A stretch of 64,000 nt of DNA. Origin: Pseudidiomarina indica (GTDB lineage: Bacteria > Pseudomonadota > Gammaproteobacteria > Enterobacterales > Alteromonadaceae). The notes under the pieces are model-generated. The model was given only the letters and a program-made list of their open reading frames with translations. It was not told where the DNA came from and searched no databases. Positions within the stretch are counted from its first letter, which is position 1; each line of letters opens with the position of its first letter. The DNA lies in the NCBI RefSeq assembly GCF_900104245.1, contig NZ_FMXN01000001.1, forward strand, positions 124,001 through 188,000, written 5' to 3'. A program made the translations under genes and the position numbers. This document shows, piece after piece, positions 1 through 10,845 of this stretch.

Positions 1-653
1 GTTTTCGCGGTGGTTGGATAGCTGAGAGGGAACATATCATCTTGTTTGGTAATGGGCGTATAGAACACTGCATCGGCCCAAATATGTAGGCTATGACTGC
101 CTAAGAAGCAGGCAACAAACACCGCACTTAAACTGGGCCCCCAATACTTCGCTTGCAGCCGATCCAAGCGTTTCCAAGCAATATTGGCAAGCCCGAGCTC
201 AAAAATCAGCAGGACGACAAAAACTAATAATAACCCGATAAGAATCACAAAACTGGCACCGGCAAAGACGGTTTCAGCATCCATGGCCAGCTGGGAAAGG
301 GAATAGGTGTTGAGGTGATAACCATACTGGCGATAAAACAGCGCATCGGCAACTAATGCGATTAAGCCAAAGGATGCGACCAGGGTGCCGATACCGCGTA
401 AGACACGGGTGTAGGGCAACACTAAACAAAACGGGAAAATAAGGATAATAAAGAACACAAAGGGCAAAAAGGCGAAGTGTCCCAGCCAATTGATGATGAG
501 GTAAAGCACCCCTAATGCCGAGCCGGGGGCTTCGGTTGCTTCAATGTAGAGCGTACCGATGGCGAGGACCAGTAGGATGTTAAAGAAGGTGAACCAGTGG
601 CCCCAACTGATTAAGCGCGCAATTTTATCGCGACGTTGTTTTAGCTGTTTCAT
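1..653 (-). CDS. yejM: YejM/PbgA-type inner-membrane sulfatase-fold protein, 5' part only
   Basis: The reverse strand reads open from an ATG at 653 to the window edge, so only the N-terminal ~217 residues are present. The N-terminus (MKQLKQRRDKIARLISWGHW) and a later stretch WADAVFYAPIT...PLSYP closely resemble the DUF3413 membrane domain of E. coli YejM (PbgA/LapC). Five hydrophobic segments are visible. The periplasmic hydrolase-like domain would lie beyond the edge. In E. coli the protein senses periplasmic lipopolysaccharide and controls LpxC turnover. It diverges from yejK, its usual neighbour, but yejL, which normally sits between them, is absent. The family call is firm; the missing C-terminus cannot be judged. 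Confidence 0.85.
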   Translation of the reverse strand, partial: MKQLKQRRDKIARLISWGHWFTFFNILLVLAIGTLYIEATEAPGSALGVLYLIINWLGHFAFLPFVFFIILIFPFCLVLPYTRVLRGIGTLVASFGLIALVADALFYRQYGYHLNTYSLSQLAMDAETVFAGASFVILIGLLLVFVVLLIFELGLANIAWKRLDRLQAKYWGPSLSAVFVACFLGSHSLHIWADAVFYTPITKQDDMFPLSYPTTAK

Positions 654-843
654 GAAGGAGGCTTACCTTTTTCCTTATTTTCCAACGATTGTAGCAGGAC
701 TTTATCCGTTTGTTCAGTGATTTACTGTAACTCAATGAAGGCCTGCGATGCCATTGTATTTTTTTTTGCAGCGCATGGATTTCAACGCCAGCGTGGTAAA
801 CTATCGGATTCATCGTATCACAGCGAATCAAAGAGGACACCGA

Positions 844-1893
844 GTGACTATGCAAGCCGATGTGAAACATAGCATTATCCATCAGTTTTATACCAATGAC
901 GGGCAAATTGGGCTGCGGTTAGCGCCTGCTACCTTGGCCAATGATGAGGACGTTCATTTGCTCTTGTCAGAATTAACCGATGTCTATCACGCCAAACCCA
1001 GTAAAGGTTATGCGCGTTTCATAAACCCTGAGCACGATGATGTGGATACCGAGCAACTCAGTGAGTTTCCGCCGTTGTTACAGGCATGGCGGAAGGGAGA
1101 GGATGAGTTTGTGACGTTTTCGCAGCGCACCGCCCAAATTTTACATCAGCAGCTACAGCACTACGGCTTTTTGGAAAGTGGCTTTTTATTGATTGCTAGC
1201 TATTTAGAGCGCGGTCATGATCATTTGGTGGTGGCATTTCTTCCCAATAAAGAGGGTGTTGCCATTGCTCCCGATTTATCCGTGGACCGTTCTTCTCTGT
1301 TAGATATTAATCGGGTTTTCTTAGCCGCAACGATTAATTTATCGGAATGGCAAGAAGAGCCCGAATCCACCAGCTATATTTCATTCTTAAAAGGGCGAGT
1401 TGGGCGTAAGATTGCTGATTTCTTCCTCGACTTTTTAGGGTGCACCGAAGGCTACAACGTTAAAAAACAAACCCAGCAATTGGTTGAAACCGTTCAAAAT
1501 TACGTGCAAGAGCATGACTTAGAGCCGGCGCAAGCTCAAGCGGTGCGGCAGTCCGTGTATGAAATCTGTGATACTTCATGGAAGAATGATGAGCCAGTAC
1601 GGGTTGCCGATTTGTCTGAGCAGTTGGCTCAAGCGGTTACCACGGGGCAAAGTTTTGCCGACTATACCGCAAATTTAGCGCAACCATTGCCCGAGGAACT
1701 CCGTACAGATCGGAGCACCGTTCGTAAATTAGTGAAGTTTCAAGGGCAAGGCGGCGGCCTGAGCGTGGGCTTTGACCAGCAACTCCTCGGTGAGCGAGTG
1801 GAGTATCACCCGGCCACAGACACCTTGACGATTCGGGGCACGCCACCCAATTTGCGAGATCAATTGCGCCGCTATTTTGGGATTGATAGTTAG
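844..1893 (+). CDS. yejK: nucleoid-associated protein YejK (NdpA)
   Basis: About 349 residues, against 335 in E. coli. The C-terminal half carries the conserved blocks ESTSYISFLKGRVGRK, a DRSTVRKL segment and the closing GTPPNLRDQL, all typical of YejK/NdpA, a protein that binds double-stranded DNA in the nucleoid. The open frame runs back to 748, but family alignment puts the start near MQADVKHSII. I chose GTG 844 because AGAGGA lies about eight bases upstream; ATG 850 is an alternative. It is divergent from yejM and followed by a strong hairpin. Its physiological role is poorly defined in any species. Confidence 0.9.
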   Translation: MTMQADVKHSIIHQFYTNDGQIGLRLAPATLANDEDVHLLLSELTDVYHAKPSKGYARFINPEHDDVDTEQLSEFPPLLQAWRKGEDEFVTFSQRTAQILHQQLQHYGFLESGFLLIASYLERGHDHLVVAFLPNKEGVAIAPDLSVDRSSLLDINRVFLAATINLSEWQEEPESTSYISFLKGRVGRKIADFFLDFLGCTEGYNVKKQTQQLVETVQNYVQEHDLEPAQAQAVRQSVYEICDTSWKNDEPVRVADLSEQLAQAVTTGQSFADYTANLAQPLPEELRTDRSTVRKLVKFQGQGGGLSVGFDQQLLGERVEYHPATDTLTIRGTPPNLRDQLRRYFGIDS

Positions 1894-1906
1894 CTCTTTA
1901 AATACA

Positions 1907-1932
1907 AAAACGCCGACCTAAGTCGGCGTTTT
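1907..1932. terminator. bidirectional terminator between yejK and cspD
   Basis: A perfect stem of AAAACGCCGAC and GTCGGCGTTTT with a four-base loop, A-rich before and T-rich after, lies between two convergent genes. It can end transcription from both sides. Confidence 0.85.
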
Positions 1933-1955
1933 ACTACAAGTGTACGATGGTCGTA

Positions 1956-2171
1956 CTATTTGTCATTTTGTACTGGGATAATGTTTGTCGCGTGGAGACC
2001 TTTAGGGCCTTCTTCTAGTTGAAACTCAACATTTTGTCCCGCTTTTAAGGTCCGATAACCTTCCATTTCAATGGTTGAGTAGTGTGCGAAGATATCTCCT
2101 TCGCGATCTTCTGCCTCGATAAAGCCAAAACCTTTCGAGTTGTTAAACCATTTCACTTTACCGGTAGCCAT
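1956..2171 (-). CDS. cspD: cold-shock domain protein, CspD type
   Basis: A complete single cold-shock domain of 71 residues. RNP1 (KGFGFI) is intact; the RNP2-like segment reads DIFAHYS. Family members bind single-stranded nucleic acid; E. coli CspD is a stationary-phase inhibitor of replication. The CspD assignment rests on position (divergent from clpS-clpA, as in E. coli) and on the domain sequence (VKWFNNSKGFGFI, then EGYRTLKAGQ). A general CspA-like role cannot be excluded. The 260-base region to clpS must hold both divergent promoters. Confidence 0.9.
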   Translation of the reverse strand: MATGKVKWFNNSKGFGFIEAEDREGDIFAHYSTIEMEGYRTLKAGQNVEFQLEEGPKGLHATNIIPVQNDK

Positions 2172-2375
2172 ACTTCTACTTCCTTATTTGTTCTGCATAA
2201 ACTATATCGTTATTGTTAGAATGATGAAAACGAATTTGCCGCGTGATTTGAGAGACTTGATACGGTAAATTGTTAACACCATGTTTTACTTTAGGTAACT
2301 TCTGCAGATAGTCAAGCTCTATTTGTGTGAATAGTGAACAGTCGTTGTTTTTCTGTAACTAAAATTGATGTAAAG

Positions 2376-2403
2376 CAGACAGAGTTAGAAGCCTTTTTAT
2401 AAT
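2376..2403 (+). promoter_or_regulatory. probable sigma-70 promoter for clpS-clpA
   Basis: TATAAT at 2398-2403 is preceded, 16 bases upstream, by CAGACA, a partial match to the -35 consensus. It lies about 30 bases before the clpS start. I see no operator repeat in the rest of the cspD-clpS gap. Confidence 0.5.
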
Positions 2404-2433
2404 TTCAGACTATATTTTAAGGGTAGGTTGTTG

Positions 2434-2751
2434 ATGACAATGCCAAGTAATCACCAACACGGGCAAGAACAACTGCTCGATAATAAACAAAAATTACAGC
2501 CACCACCGATGTACAAAGTGATCATCATGAATGATGACTACACGCCGATGGACTTTGTGATTGAGGTGTTGATGCGTTATTTTCTGATGGATCAAGAACG
2601 AGCAACGGATACGATGCTGACGGTCCATTTTAAAGGCAGTGCTGTTTGTGGTGTATACTCATATGAAGTAGCCGAAACCAAAGTTAGCCACGTTAATCAT
2701 TATGCTCGCACCCATGAACACCCCTTATTGTGTATTATGGAGCGAGCCTAA
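2434..2751 (+). CDS. clpS: ATP-dependent Clp protease adaptor ClpS
   Basis: A 105-residue protein with the ClpS core: [21 protein letters not shown], then the [13 protein letters not shown] segment and a HPLLC ending. ClpS binds the N-domain of ClpA and delivers N-end-rule substrates to ClpAP. A TTG at 2428 is also in frame, but ATG 2434 is better placed behind AGGGTAGG; ATG 2440 is possible. clpA follows 47 bases downstream, the conserved adaptor-unfoldase pair. Confidence 0.95.
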   Translation: MTMPSNHQHGQEQLLDNKQKLQPPPMYKVIIMNDDYTPMDFVIEVLMRYFLMDQERATDTMLTVHFKGSAVCGVYSYEVAETKVSHVNHYARTHEHPLLCIMERA

Positions 2752-2798
2752 AGGCGAACACCGAGCAAGCAACAAACTAAGTAGCAAAGGAGTCGCTC

Positions 2799-5075
2799 AT
2801 GTTAAATAAAGCGCTAGAAATTACTTTGAATGATGCGTTTCGGCTTGCCCGCGACCATCATCATGAGTTGATGACGGTTGAACACTTATTACTTGCGCTA
2901 CTCGATAACCCCGAAGCCGCTCAAGCTTTGCATGCCTGTGGTCTGAACTTCAACCAATTGAAACATGAACTATTAAGTTACTTAGAACGCAGCACGCCGA
3001 CCTTTGAAGACGAAAGTACCGATGCCGATACCCAACCAACTTTAGGTTTTCAGCGGGTGCTCCAGCGGGCGGTATTTCATGTGCAATCGTCCGGGACTAC
3101 TGAAGTCACGGGGGCAAATGTGTTGGTCGCGATTTTCGGTGAACAAGAATCCCAAGCGGTTTATCTGCTGAATAAGCACGACATTACTCGACTCGATGTG
3201 GTGCATTATCTCTCTCATGGAATGACGAAAATTGAGGATGAATCCCAACATGATGAGGCGATAGATGAGGATGTGTTGTCGACAGAACAACACAACGAGT
3301 CGCCCAATTACTTAAAACGGTTTTGTACTAATTTGAATGAACGTGCTCGAGCAGGGCGCATTGATCCCTTAATTGGGCGTGAAGCGGAAGTTGAACGTTG
3401 CATTCAAGTGTTATGTCGCCGCCGCAAGAACAATCCGCTATTAGTAGGAGAAGCCGGGGTCGGTAAAACAGCGATCGCCGAAGGCTTAGCCTATCGTATT
3501 GTCCGCAACGAAGTGCCCGAAGTAATGGCAGCGGCTGTGATTTATTCCCTCGATATGGGGGGGCTATTAGCGGGCACCAAATATCGGGGTGATTTCGAAA
3601 AGCGCTTTAAGCAACTATTGAAAGAACTGTGTGAGCAACCTGACGCGATATTATTCATTGATGAAATTCATACAATTATAGGCGCAGGCGCGGCCAGTGG
3701 AGGTGTGCTGGATGCTTCCAACTTGCTGAAACCTTTGCTTAGCAATGGGGAACTCAAATGCATTGGCTCCACAACCTATACAGAATATAAAAATATTTTT
3801 GAAAAAGATCGTGCCTTAGTGCGTCGGTTTCAAAATATCGATATCAGCGAGCCGTCCGTGGAAGATACGGCGCGGATTCTCATGGGCTTAAAGGAATATT
3901 ACGAAGAGCATCACGGCATTCGTTATACGCAGCCAGCCCTTCGTGCTGCCGCAGAACTGTCAGCACGCTATATTAATGACCGCCACTTACCCGATAAAGC
4001 CATTGATGTGTTAGATGAAGCGGGCGCTAGCCAGCGGCTGTTGCCACCGTCGAAACGGAAGAAAACCATTGGCGTGCAAGACATCGAAGCGGTGATTGCA
4101 AAAATTGCTCGGATCCCAGAGCAGTCGGTGTCTCGCAGCGATCAGCATATACTGAAAAACCTCGATCGGAACTTGAAGTTGGTGGTGTTTGGTCAAGATC
4201 ACGCCATTGATCAACTCACGGCGGCGATCCGTTTATCGCGTTCGGGCTTAGGCCATGAACATAAGCCGATTGGCTCGTTCTTATTTGCCGGCCCCACTGG
4301 TGTTGGGAAAACAGAGATCACCCAGCAATTGGCAAAGGCATTGGGCATTGAATTTATCCGCTTTGATATGTCCGAATACATGGAGCGCCATGCGGTCAGT
4401 CGATTAATCGGGGCGCCACCGGGGTATGTGGGTTACGAGCAAGGTGGTTTACTCACTGAAGCTGTCATCAAATCGCCTCATTGTGTGTTGCTATTGGACG
4501 AAATTGAGAAAGCCCACAGCGACATCTATAACATTTTGTTGCAGGTGATGGACCACGGCAGTTTAACGGATAACAACGGGCGCAAAGCAGATTTCCGCAA
4601 TGTGATTGTGGTGATGACCACCAACGCAGGGGTGCAAGAAACCGTGCGCCAATCCATTGGTTTCCAGCAACAAGATCATGCACCAGATGCCATGGTTGAG
4701 ATAAATCGCACGTTCTCACCGGAGTTCCGTAACCGTTTGGATGCTATTGTTTGGTTTAATCACTTAGAGAAACCAGTCATTGAACGGGTGGTGGACAAGT
4801 TTATTACTGAGTTACAAGCTCAGTTAGACAAGAAAAATGTGGTGATTGAGCTTAGCCCAGCTGCGTTACAATGGCTCGCGGAGAAAGGTTATGACCGGGC
4901 AATGGGCGCACGGCCGATGGCGCGAATCATTCAAGCGCATTTGAAAAAGCCGTTAGCCAATGAGATCCTGTTTGGTCGACTGATGCAGGGAGGTAGCGTA
5001 ACAGTTGGGGTAACGAAAGGGGAGCTAAACTTGACGATTCATGAGCGCGAGGCGCGCGGCTCAATCAGCGATTGA
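2799..5075 (+). CDS. clpA: ClpA, ATPase subunit of the ClpAP protease
   Basis: 758 residues, the same length as E. coli ClpA. The N-terminal repeat domain (about 1-140) is followed by AAA+ module 1, with Walker A GEAGVGKT at 217-224 and a Walker B-type DEIHT. AAA+ module 2 has GPTGVGKT, and the C-terminal ClpB D2-small domain follows. It unfolds substrates and threads them into ClpP. A clear AAAGGAG precedes the ATG. The last codons lie in a perfect 11-bp inverted repeat, and the convergent infA ends only 19 bases away. Confidence 0.97.
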   Translation: MLNKALEITLNDAFRLARDHHHELMTVEHLLLALLDNPEAAQALHACGLNFNQLKHELLSYLERSTPTFEDESTDADTQPTLGFQRVLQRAVFHVQSSGTTEVTGANVLVAIFGEQESQAVYLLNKHDITRLDVVHYLSHGMTKIEDESQHDEAIDEDVLSTEQHNESPNYLKRFCTNLNERARAGRIDPLIGREAEVERCIQVLCRRRKNNPLLVGEAGVGKTAIAEGLAYRIVRNEVPEVMAAAVIYSLDMGGLLAGTKYRGDFEKRFKQLLKELCEQPDAILFIDEIHTIIGAGAASGGVLDASNLLKPLLSNGELKCIGSTTYTEYKNIFEKDRALVRRFQNIDISEPSVEDTARILMGLKEYYEEHHGIRYTQPALRAAAELSARYINDRHLPDKAIDVLDEAGASQRLLPPSKRKKTIGVQDIEAVIAKIARIPEQSVSRSDQHILKNLDRNLKLVVFGQDHAIDQLTAAIRLSRSGLGHEHKPIGSFLFAGPTGVGKTEITQQLAKALGIEFIRFDMSEYMERHAVSRLIGAPPGYVGYEQGGLLTEAVIKSPHCVLLLDEIEKAHSDIYNILLQVMDHGSLTDNNGRKADFRNVIVVMTTNAGVQETVRQSIGFQQQDHAPDAMVEINRTFSPEFRNRLDAIVWFNHLEKPVIERVVDKFITELQAQLDKKNVVIELSPAALQWLAEKGYDRAMGARPMARIIQAHLKKPLANEILFGRLMQGGSVTVGVTKGELNLTIHEREARGSISD

Positions 5076-5080
5076 GCCGC
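5056..5080. repeat. perfect 11-bp inverted repeat over the clpA stop codon
   Basis: GCGGCTCAATC and GATTGAGCCGC flank a three-base loop. The right arm contains the clpA stop. A second overlapping hairpin (AGCCG / CGGCT at about 5075-5090) would compete with it. Neither strand has a U-run, so this is a 3'-end hairpin rather than a classical terminator. Confidence 0.6.
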
Positions 5081-5094
5081 AAGAACGGCTTGAA

Positions 5095-5313
<219 letters not shown>

Positions 5314-5340
5314 TCAAGCCCTCGATAAGTTATCAATTTT

Positions 5341-5376
5341 AATAAAGTTCAATTTAAATTTGGGTCAACAGACCCA
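5341..5376 (-). promoter_or_regulatory. candidate infA promoter with overlapping palindrome
   Basis: On the minus strand, TTGACC (5363-5368), 16 bases, then TTTATT (5341-5346) form a plausible promoter 28 bases before infA. The -35 element lies inside the inverted repeat TGGGTC-(4)-GACCCA at 5361-5376, an operator-like arrangement. No regulator can be named. Confidence 0.4.
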
Positions 5377-5450
5377 CGCGTGTATCACGCAAAAATAAAA
5401 GTGGCAGAATTTTAGCCGCTTTTAGCCGTAAATGCCAATGATTCTGTGTG

Positions 5451-6410
<960 letters not shown>

Positions 6411-6491
6411 TTAGTACTCCGTTGTTCTGATTTGGGTCACAGATAAGATGTATATGGGGACGATGCACAGAATTACAAGTGATTGAAACAA

Positions 6492-6521
6492 AAGACCCGC
6501 ATCGGTTTCACGCGGCGGGTC
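6492..6521 (-). terminator. terminator downstream of ald
   Basis: The stem AAGACCCGC / GCGGGTCTT is followed on the minus strand by a T-rich tract, 28 bases after the ald stop codon. Confidence 0.8.
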
Positions 6522-6548
6522 TTGGGTTCTGGACATCGTCCTGATCGG

Positions 6549-7676
6549 TTAGCTGTTGATGGCGGCTAATGGATCCATGTACTCAAGCCCTAGTTGAGCA
6601 CCTAATACATCGTGAATTGCTTTAAAGGTGATTTTACCACGATGCATGTTCAAACCATTGAGCAAGTGCGGGTCATTCGCCATTGCTTGCAAGCCTTGGT
6701 TCGCAATCGCTAAACCGAAGGGCAGGGTTGCGTTATTCAAGGCAATGGTTGAGGTGCGAGCAACGCCACCTGGCATGTTCGCAACACAGTAGTGAATCAC
6801 ATCATCAATGACAAACGTTGGCTCTTGATGAGTGGTTGGTTTTGAGGTTTCAAAACAACCGCCTTGGTCAATGGCAACGTCGACAATGACTGAACCTGGC
6901 TTCATGTTCTTAAGGTGCTCACGGGTTAATAATTTTGGTGCGGCTGCGCCTGGAATTAACACAGCACCCACAATTAAATCTGCTTCGCGTGAGTAAGTAT
7001 CAACCGCATCCACGGTGGAGTAAATGGTTTTAACCCGACCACCGAAAATATCGTCCAACTGACGTAAACGAGGCAGTGAACGGTCAAGAATGGTGACATC
7101 GGCACCTAAGCCGACTGCCATTTTGGCTGCTTGCGTACCCACCACGCCACCACCAAGGATTAATACTTTCGCAGGGGCAACGCCAGGTACACCACCCAAT
7201 AACACACCGCTGCCGCCATTGGCTTTCAATAAATGGTGTGCACCGGCTTGAATCGACATCCGCCCAGCAACTTCACTCATTGGAGCAAGCAATGGTAAGG
7301 CACCGTTACGGTCTGTGACGGTTTCATAAGCAATGGCCGTGACTCCAGCTTTCGCCAGCAATTCTGTTTGCACAGGGTCTGGAGCTAAGTGCAGGTAGGT
7401 ATAGACAATTTGACCTTCGCGGAGCTGCTCACACTCGTGTGGCTGCGGCTCTTTGACCTTAATAATCATGTCTGCCTTAGCAAAAATTTCTTTGGGATCA
7501 GCGACGATAGTGGCCCCAGCTTGTTCGTAATCTTCGTTAGTAAAACCGATGGCTAAGCCGCCATTATGCTCAACCATCACTTGATGACCATGAGCAACAT
7601 ATTCACGCACGGCTGTTGGAGTTAGACCAATGCGGTATTCATGGTTTTTTATTTCTTTTGGTACACCAATTAACAT
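6549..7676 (-). CDS. ald: alanine dehydrogenase (NAD-dependent)
   Basis: 375 residues from the internal ATG at 7676 (MLIGVPKEIKNHEYRIGLTP), the family N-terminus. The open frame extends 15 codons upstream, but GGAG fits the internal start. The AlaDh/PNT N domain is followed by a Rossmann NAD domain with GGGVVGTQAAK, and a VKEPQ block lies near the substrate site. It reversibly deaminates L-alanine to pyruvate and ammonia. lrp is divergent, and this ald/lrp pairing is common in marine gammaproteobacteria, where Lrp-type regulators control ald. Confidence 0.95.
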   Translation of the reverse strand: MLIGVPKEIKNHEYRIGLTPTAVREYVAHGHQVMVEHNGGLAIGFTNEDYEQAGATIVADPKEIFAKADMIIKVKEPQPHECEQLREGQIVYTYLHLAPDPVQTELLAKAGVTAIAYETVTDRNGALPLLAPMSEVAGRMSIQAGAHHLLKANGGSGVLLGGVPGVAPAKVLILGGGVVGTQAAKMAVGLGADVTILDRSLPRLRQLDDIFGGRVKTIYSTVDAVDTYSREADLIVGAVLIPGAAAPKLLTREHLKNMKPGSVIVDVAIDQGGCFETSKPTTHQEPTFVIDDVIHYCVANMPGGVARTSTIALNNATLPFGLAIANQGLQAMANDPHLLNGLNMHRGKITFKAIHDVLGAQLGLEYMDPLAAINS

Positions 7677-7813
7677 GGATAGGATTCTCCAATAAATAAA
7701 GACGTGACTTCGTGGCCGCAATTATAGTTGATTTGAAAAATCTTTTTCGCACTTTTTTTACCCAGCCCAATAGTGTATAACAAGGTATTCACGCTATTTT
7801 ATAGAGAAAAACA

Positions 7814-8305
7814 ATGTTTACATCTGCGCCGGAAGATGAAATCACTATTGATCGCACCGACCGTAAAATTCTTCGGCTGCTGCAGGATCATGGCCGCATG
7901 AGTAATGTGAAGCTTGCCCAACATATTGGCTTGAGCCCAACTGCTTGTAACGAGCGTGTGCGGCGGCTGGAGCGAGAAGGAGTTATTACTGGATATCGGG
8001 CAACCATTGATGCGAGCAAATTAGGCAGTCAGCTAGTGGTATTTGTGGAAATTACCTTGTCGCGCACGTCCCCCGATGCCTTTGCTGAGTTTGGTGAAGC
8101 GGTGAAAGCCACGCCTGAAATTCTTGAGTGCCATTTGGTTGCCGGGGATTTTGATTTTTTGATCAAGGCACGAGTTCCCGATATGCCGGCCTATCGTAAA
8201 TTATTAGGGGAAACGATTTTAACCATGCCTGGGGTGAACGAATCACGGACCTACGTGGTGATGGAAGCCGTGAAAGATGACGCTAAGATACTGATTAAAG
8301 GTTAA
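7814..8305 (+). CDS. lrp: leucine-responsive regulatory protein, Lrp/AsnC family
   Basis: 163 residues. An N-terminal winged helix-turn-helix (about 14-70, DRTDRKILRLLQDHGRMSN) is followed by a RAM ligand-binding domain with GDFDFLIKARVPD. It matches Lrp itself rather than AsnC, supported by ftsK-lolA-rarA-serS downstream, the E. coli lrp neighbourhood. The 137-base AT-rich gap shared with ald would be its likely binding region. No good Shine-Dalgarno precedes the ATG (GAGA only). Confidence 0.93.
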   Translation: MFTSAPEDEITIDRTDRKILRLLQDHGRMSNVKLAQHIGLSPTACNERVRRLEREGVITGYRATIDASKLGSQLVVFVEITLSRTSPDAFAEFGEAVKATPEILECHLVAGDFDFLIKARVPDMPAYRKLLGETILTMPGVNESRTYVVMEAVKDDAKILIKG

Positions 8306-8442
8306 GAAAAGGTGAGATAAATAGCTGAATAAGCGCGGCATTCAAGCTACAATGAAGGCCATAACTCGAATCAAAATAGCAATGCACCACAGAATAGGTG
8401 GCAAATAAACATGAACAGTCGAACAATATGCTGGAGTCTGCA

Positions 8443-10827
8443 ATGAGCGGCGTGCAACGAGTCCTGGAGGTCGGATTAATCCTATGCGGGGCATTTGCGA
8501 TTTTCTTATTTTTGGCACTTGCTAGTTTTCATCCAGCCGACCCAAGCTGGTCACAAACAGGCTTTGAAGGCACCATTCAAAACGCAGCCGGAGCTATTGG
8601 AGCTTGGTTTGCGGATGCGTTGTTGTTCGCGTTCGGCTTTGTTGCTTATTTAATTCCGTTTGGGCTGGCAGGGCTCGGCTACGTTCTATTTCGTAAAACT
8701 CACAAGCTGCTCGAACTCGACTACTTGGCGGTGGGGCTGCGGCTCATTGGTTTGGTGCTAACCCTCATTGGCGCCTCAGCACTGGCCGCCCTGAACTTTA
8801 ATGACATTTATTCATTCTCAGCGGGGGGCGTGGTCGGTGACGTCATTAGCTCTTCGTTGCTGCCGTATTTTAATCGCATTGGCACCACGTTATTGTTGCT
8901 CACCTTTTTATGTACGGGCTTGACACTGGTTACGGGGATTTCGTGGGTTTGGTTGGCCGAGAAAATTGGCGAATGGGCCATTGCTGGAACCTTATGGGTG
9001 ATGAAAGGTACCCAATCATTGGTGGGCTACTTGCGTGACAAAGAGTGGGGCCGTTCAACCGCTGAAATGCCGCCAGCCAGTCCGAGCGAGCAAACAGCAC
9101 CTGCAACTCAAATTCGTCAGGAGCCCGGCTTGGATATCGATTCGGACTTGTCCATGACGGCCACCGATGAACCGGTGTTCGTTGACTTGGATGAGCCGGT
9201 TGCAGTGGACGACGCGGAAGCAACAGATGACTACAGTCGCTTTAAGCCAAAAAAAGAAGCGGCGCAAACGCGTCAACCCACGCCAGCGCCAAGCGTTGAA
9301 AGTGAGGTTACGACGACAGAGTCGAAGCAGTTGGATCCATTGCCTTCCATTGCACTATTGGATCGTCCCAATAAAACGGGGAACCCATTAACCCCGGCAG
9401 AGTTGCAACAAATTAGTGAAACGGTCGAAGCTGTGTTGCAAGACTTTGGGGTTGAAGTGAAAGTTGCCAACGTGCAACCTGGGCCTGTCATTACACGTTT
9501 CGAGTTGGATTTGGCACCAGGGGTGAAGGTCTCCAAAATTTCAAACTTGGATAAAGATATTGCCCGTTCATTGAGTGCGATTTCGGTGCGGGTGGTGGAA
9601 GTGATTCCTGGCAAATCCTACGTTGGATTAGAGTTACCAAACAAAACCCGTGAAATGGTATTTTTCAGTGAAGTGGTTGCCTGCGAAGCGTTTCAGCAAA
9701 GCACGGCACCGTTGACCATGGTGCTTGGTAAAGATATTGCGGGTTTGCCGGTCATTGTCGATTTGGCGCGGATGCCGCACTTGCTCGTTGCAGGTACCAC
9801 CGGGTCGGGTAAATCCGTTGGGGTGAACGTGATGATTTTGAGCTTGCTCTATAAAAGCTCACCGGAAGACGTTCGCCTCATTATGATTGACCCGAAAATG
9901 CTGGAGTTATCGGTGTATGAGGGCATTCCGCACTTGTTAACCGAAGTGGTCACGGATATGAAAGATGCCGCCAATGCGTTGCGTTGGTGTGTGGGTGAAA
10001 TGGAGCGTCGGTACAAGCTGATGTCGGCGCTTGGCGTGCGGAACTTAAAAGGCTACAACCAAAAAATTCTCGACGCGCAAGAAAGTGGCGAACCATTACG
10101 TGACCCACTGTGGAAACCGAGTGACTCCATGGATGAGTTGCCACCGTATTTAGAAAAGCTGCCCAGCATCGTGGTGGTGATTGATGAATTTGCTGACATG
10201 ATGATGATTGTTGGCAAAAAAGTAGAAGAGCTGATTGCCCGGATTGCCCAAAAAGCGCGGGCTGCCGGCATTCACTTGATCCTCGCAACGCAGCGGCCAT
10301 CGGTGGATGTGATTACGGGGTTAATTAAAGCGAACATACCGACCCGAATCGCGTTCCAAGTGCAGTCAAAAATTGACTCACGTACTATTTTGGATCAGCC
10401 CGGAGCAGACCAGTTATTGGGGCAGGGCGACATGCTTTACTTGCCACCGGGCAGTGGCGTGCCAACCCGTGTGCATGGGGCCTTTGTGGATGACCATGAA
10501 GTGCATGCGGTGGTTGCGGACTGGAAAAAACGCGGCAAGCCGAATTACTTGGATGAAATTTTGAACGGTAGCTTGGACGAAGACAACTTGCTGCCGGGTG
10601 AACAGTTAGACTTCGGTGATGAAGAAAGCGATCCGCTGTACGATGAAGCCGTGGCCTTTGTCACCGAAACACGTCGAGTTTCGGTTTCCAGTGTCCAGCG
10701 TAAATTCAGAATTGGTTACAACCGCGCCGCACGAATTGTGGAACAAATGGAAGCAAGTGGTGTCGTTACTAGTGCAGGGAATAATGGTCAGCGTGAAGTA
10801 CTTGCGCCGCGACCTCCAAGAGATTAA
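8443..10827 (+). CDS. ftsK: DNA translocase FtsK
   Basis: About 795 residues. Four to five N-terminal membrane helices (to about residue 190) are followed by a short acidic and proline-rich linker, the alpha-beta motor with Walker A GTTGSGKS, and a C-terminal gamma domain ([20 protein letters not shown]) that reads KOPS. It anchors at the septum and pumps chromosome dimers to dif. The linker is far shorter than in E. coli. The frame opens at GTG 8398; I chose ATG 8443 because GGAG lies six bases before it. The start is uncertain; the identity is not. Confidence 0.93.
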   Translation: MSGVQRVLEVGLILCGAFAIFLFLALASFHPADPSWSQTGFEGTIQNAAGAIGAWFADALLFAFGFVAYLIPFGLAGLGYVLFRKTHKLLELDYLAVGLRLIGLVLTLIGASALAALNFNDIYSFSAGGVVGDVISSSLLPYFNRIGTTLLLLTFLCTGLTLVTGISWVWLAEKIGEWAIAGTLWVMKGTQSLVGYLRDKEWGRSTAEMPPASPSEQTAPATQIRQEPGLDIDSDLSMTATDEPVFVDLDEPVAVDDAEATDDYSRFKPKKEAAQTRQPTPAPSVESEVTTTESKQLDPLPSIALLDRPNKTGNPLTPAELQQISETVEAVLQDFGVEVKVANVQPGPVITRFELDLAPGVKVSKISNLDKDIARSLSAISVRVVEVIPGKSYVGLELPNKTREMVFFSEVVACEAFQQSTAPLTMVLGKDIAGLPVIVDLARMPHLLVAGTTGSGKSVGVNVMILSLLYKSSPEDVRLIMIDPKMLELSVYEGIPHLLTEVVTDMKDAANALRWCVGEMERRYKLMSALGVRNLKGYNQKILDAQESGEPLRDPLWKPSDSMDELPPYLEKLPSIVVVIDEFADMMMIVGKKVEELIARIAQKARAAGIHLILATQRPSVDVITGLIKANIPTRIAFQVQSKIDSRTILDQPGADQLLGQGDMLYLPPGSGVPTRVHGAFVDDHEVHAVVADWKKRGKPNYLDEILNGSLDEDNLLPGEQLDFGDEESDPLYDEAVAFVTETRRVSVSSVQRKFRIGYNRAARIVEQMEASGVVTSAGNNGQREVLAPRPPRD

Positions 10828-10845
10828 TCAGCGGTAGGAACAGCT

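Noticed and set aside
654-843. A yejL gene between yejM and yejK
   Set aside because: No DUF1414-like frame is visible in this 190-base gap on either strand.
8398-8442. GTG 8398 as the ftsK start
   Set aside because: Not excluded, but ATG 8443 has GGAG at six-base spacing and retains the complete first membrane segment.
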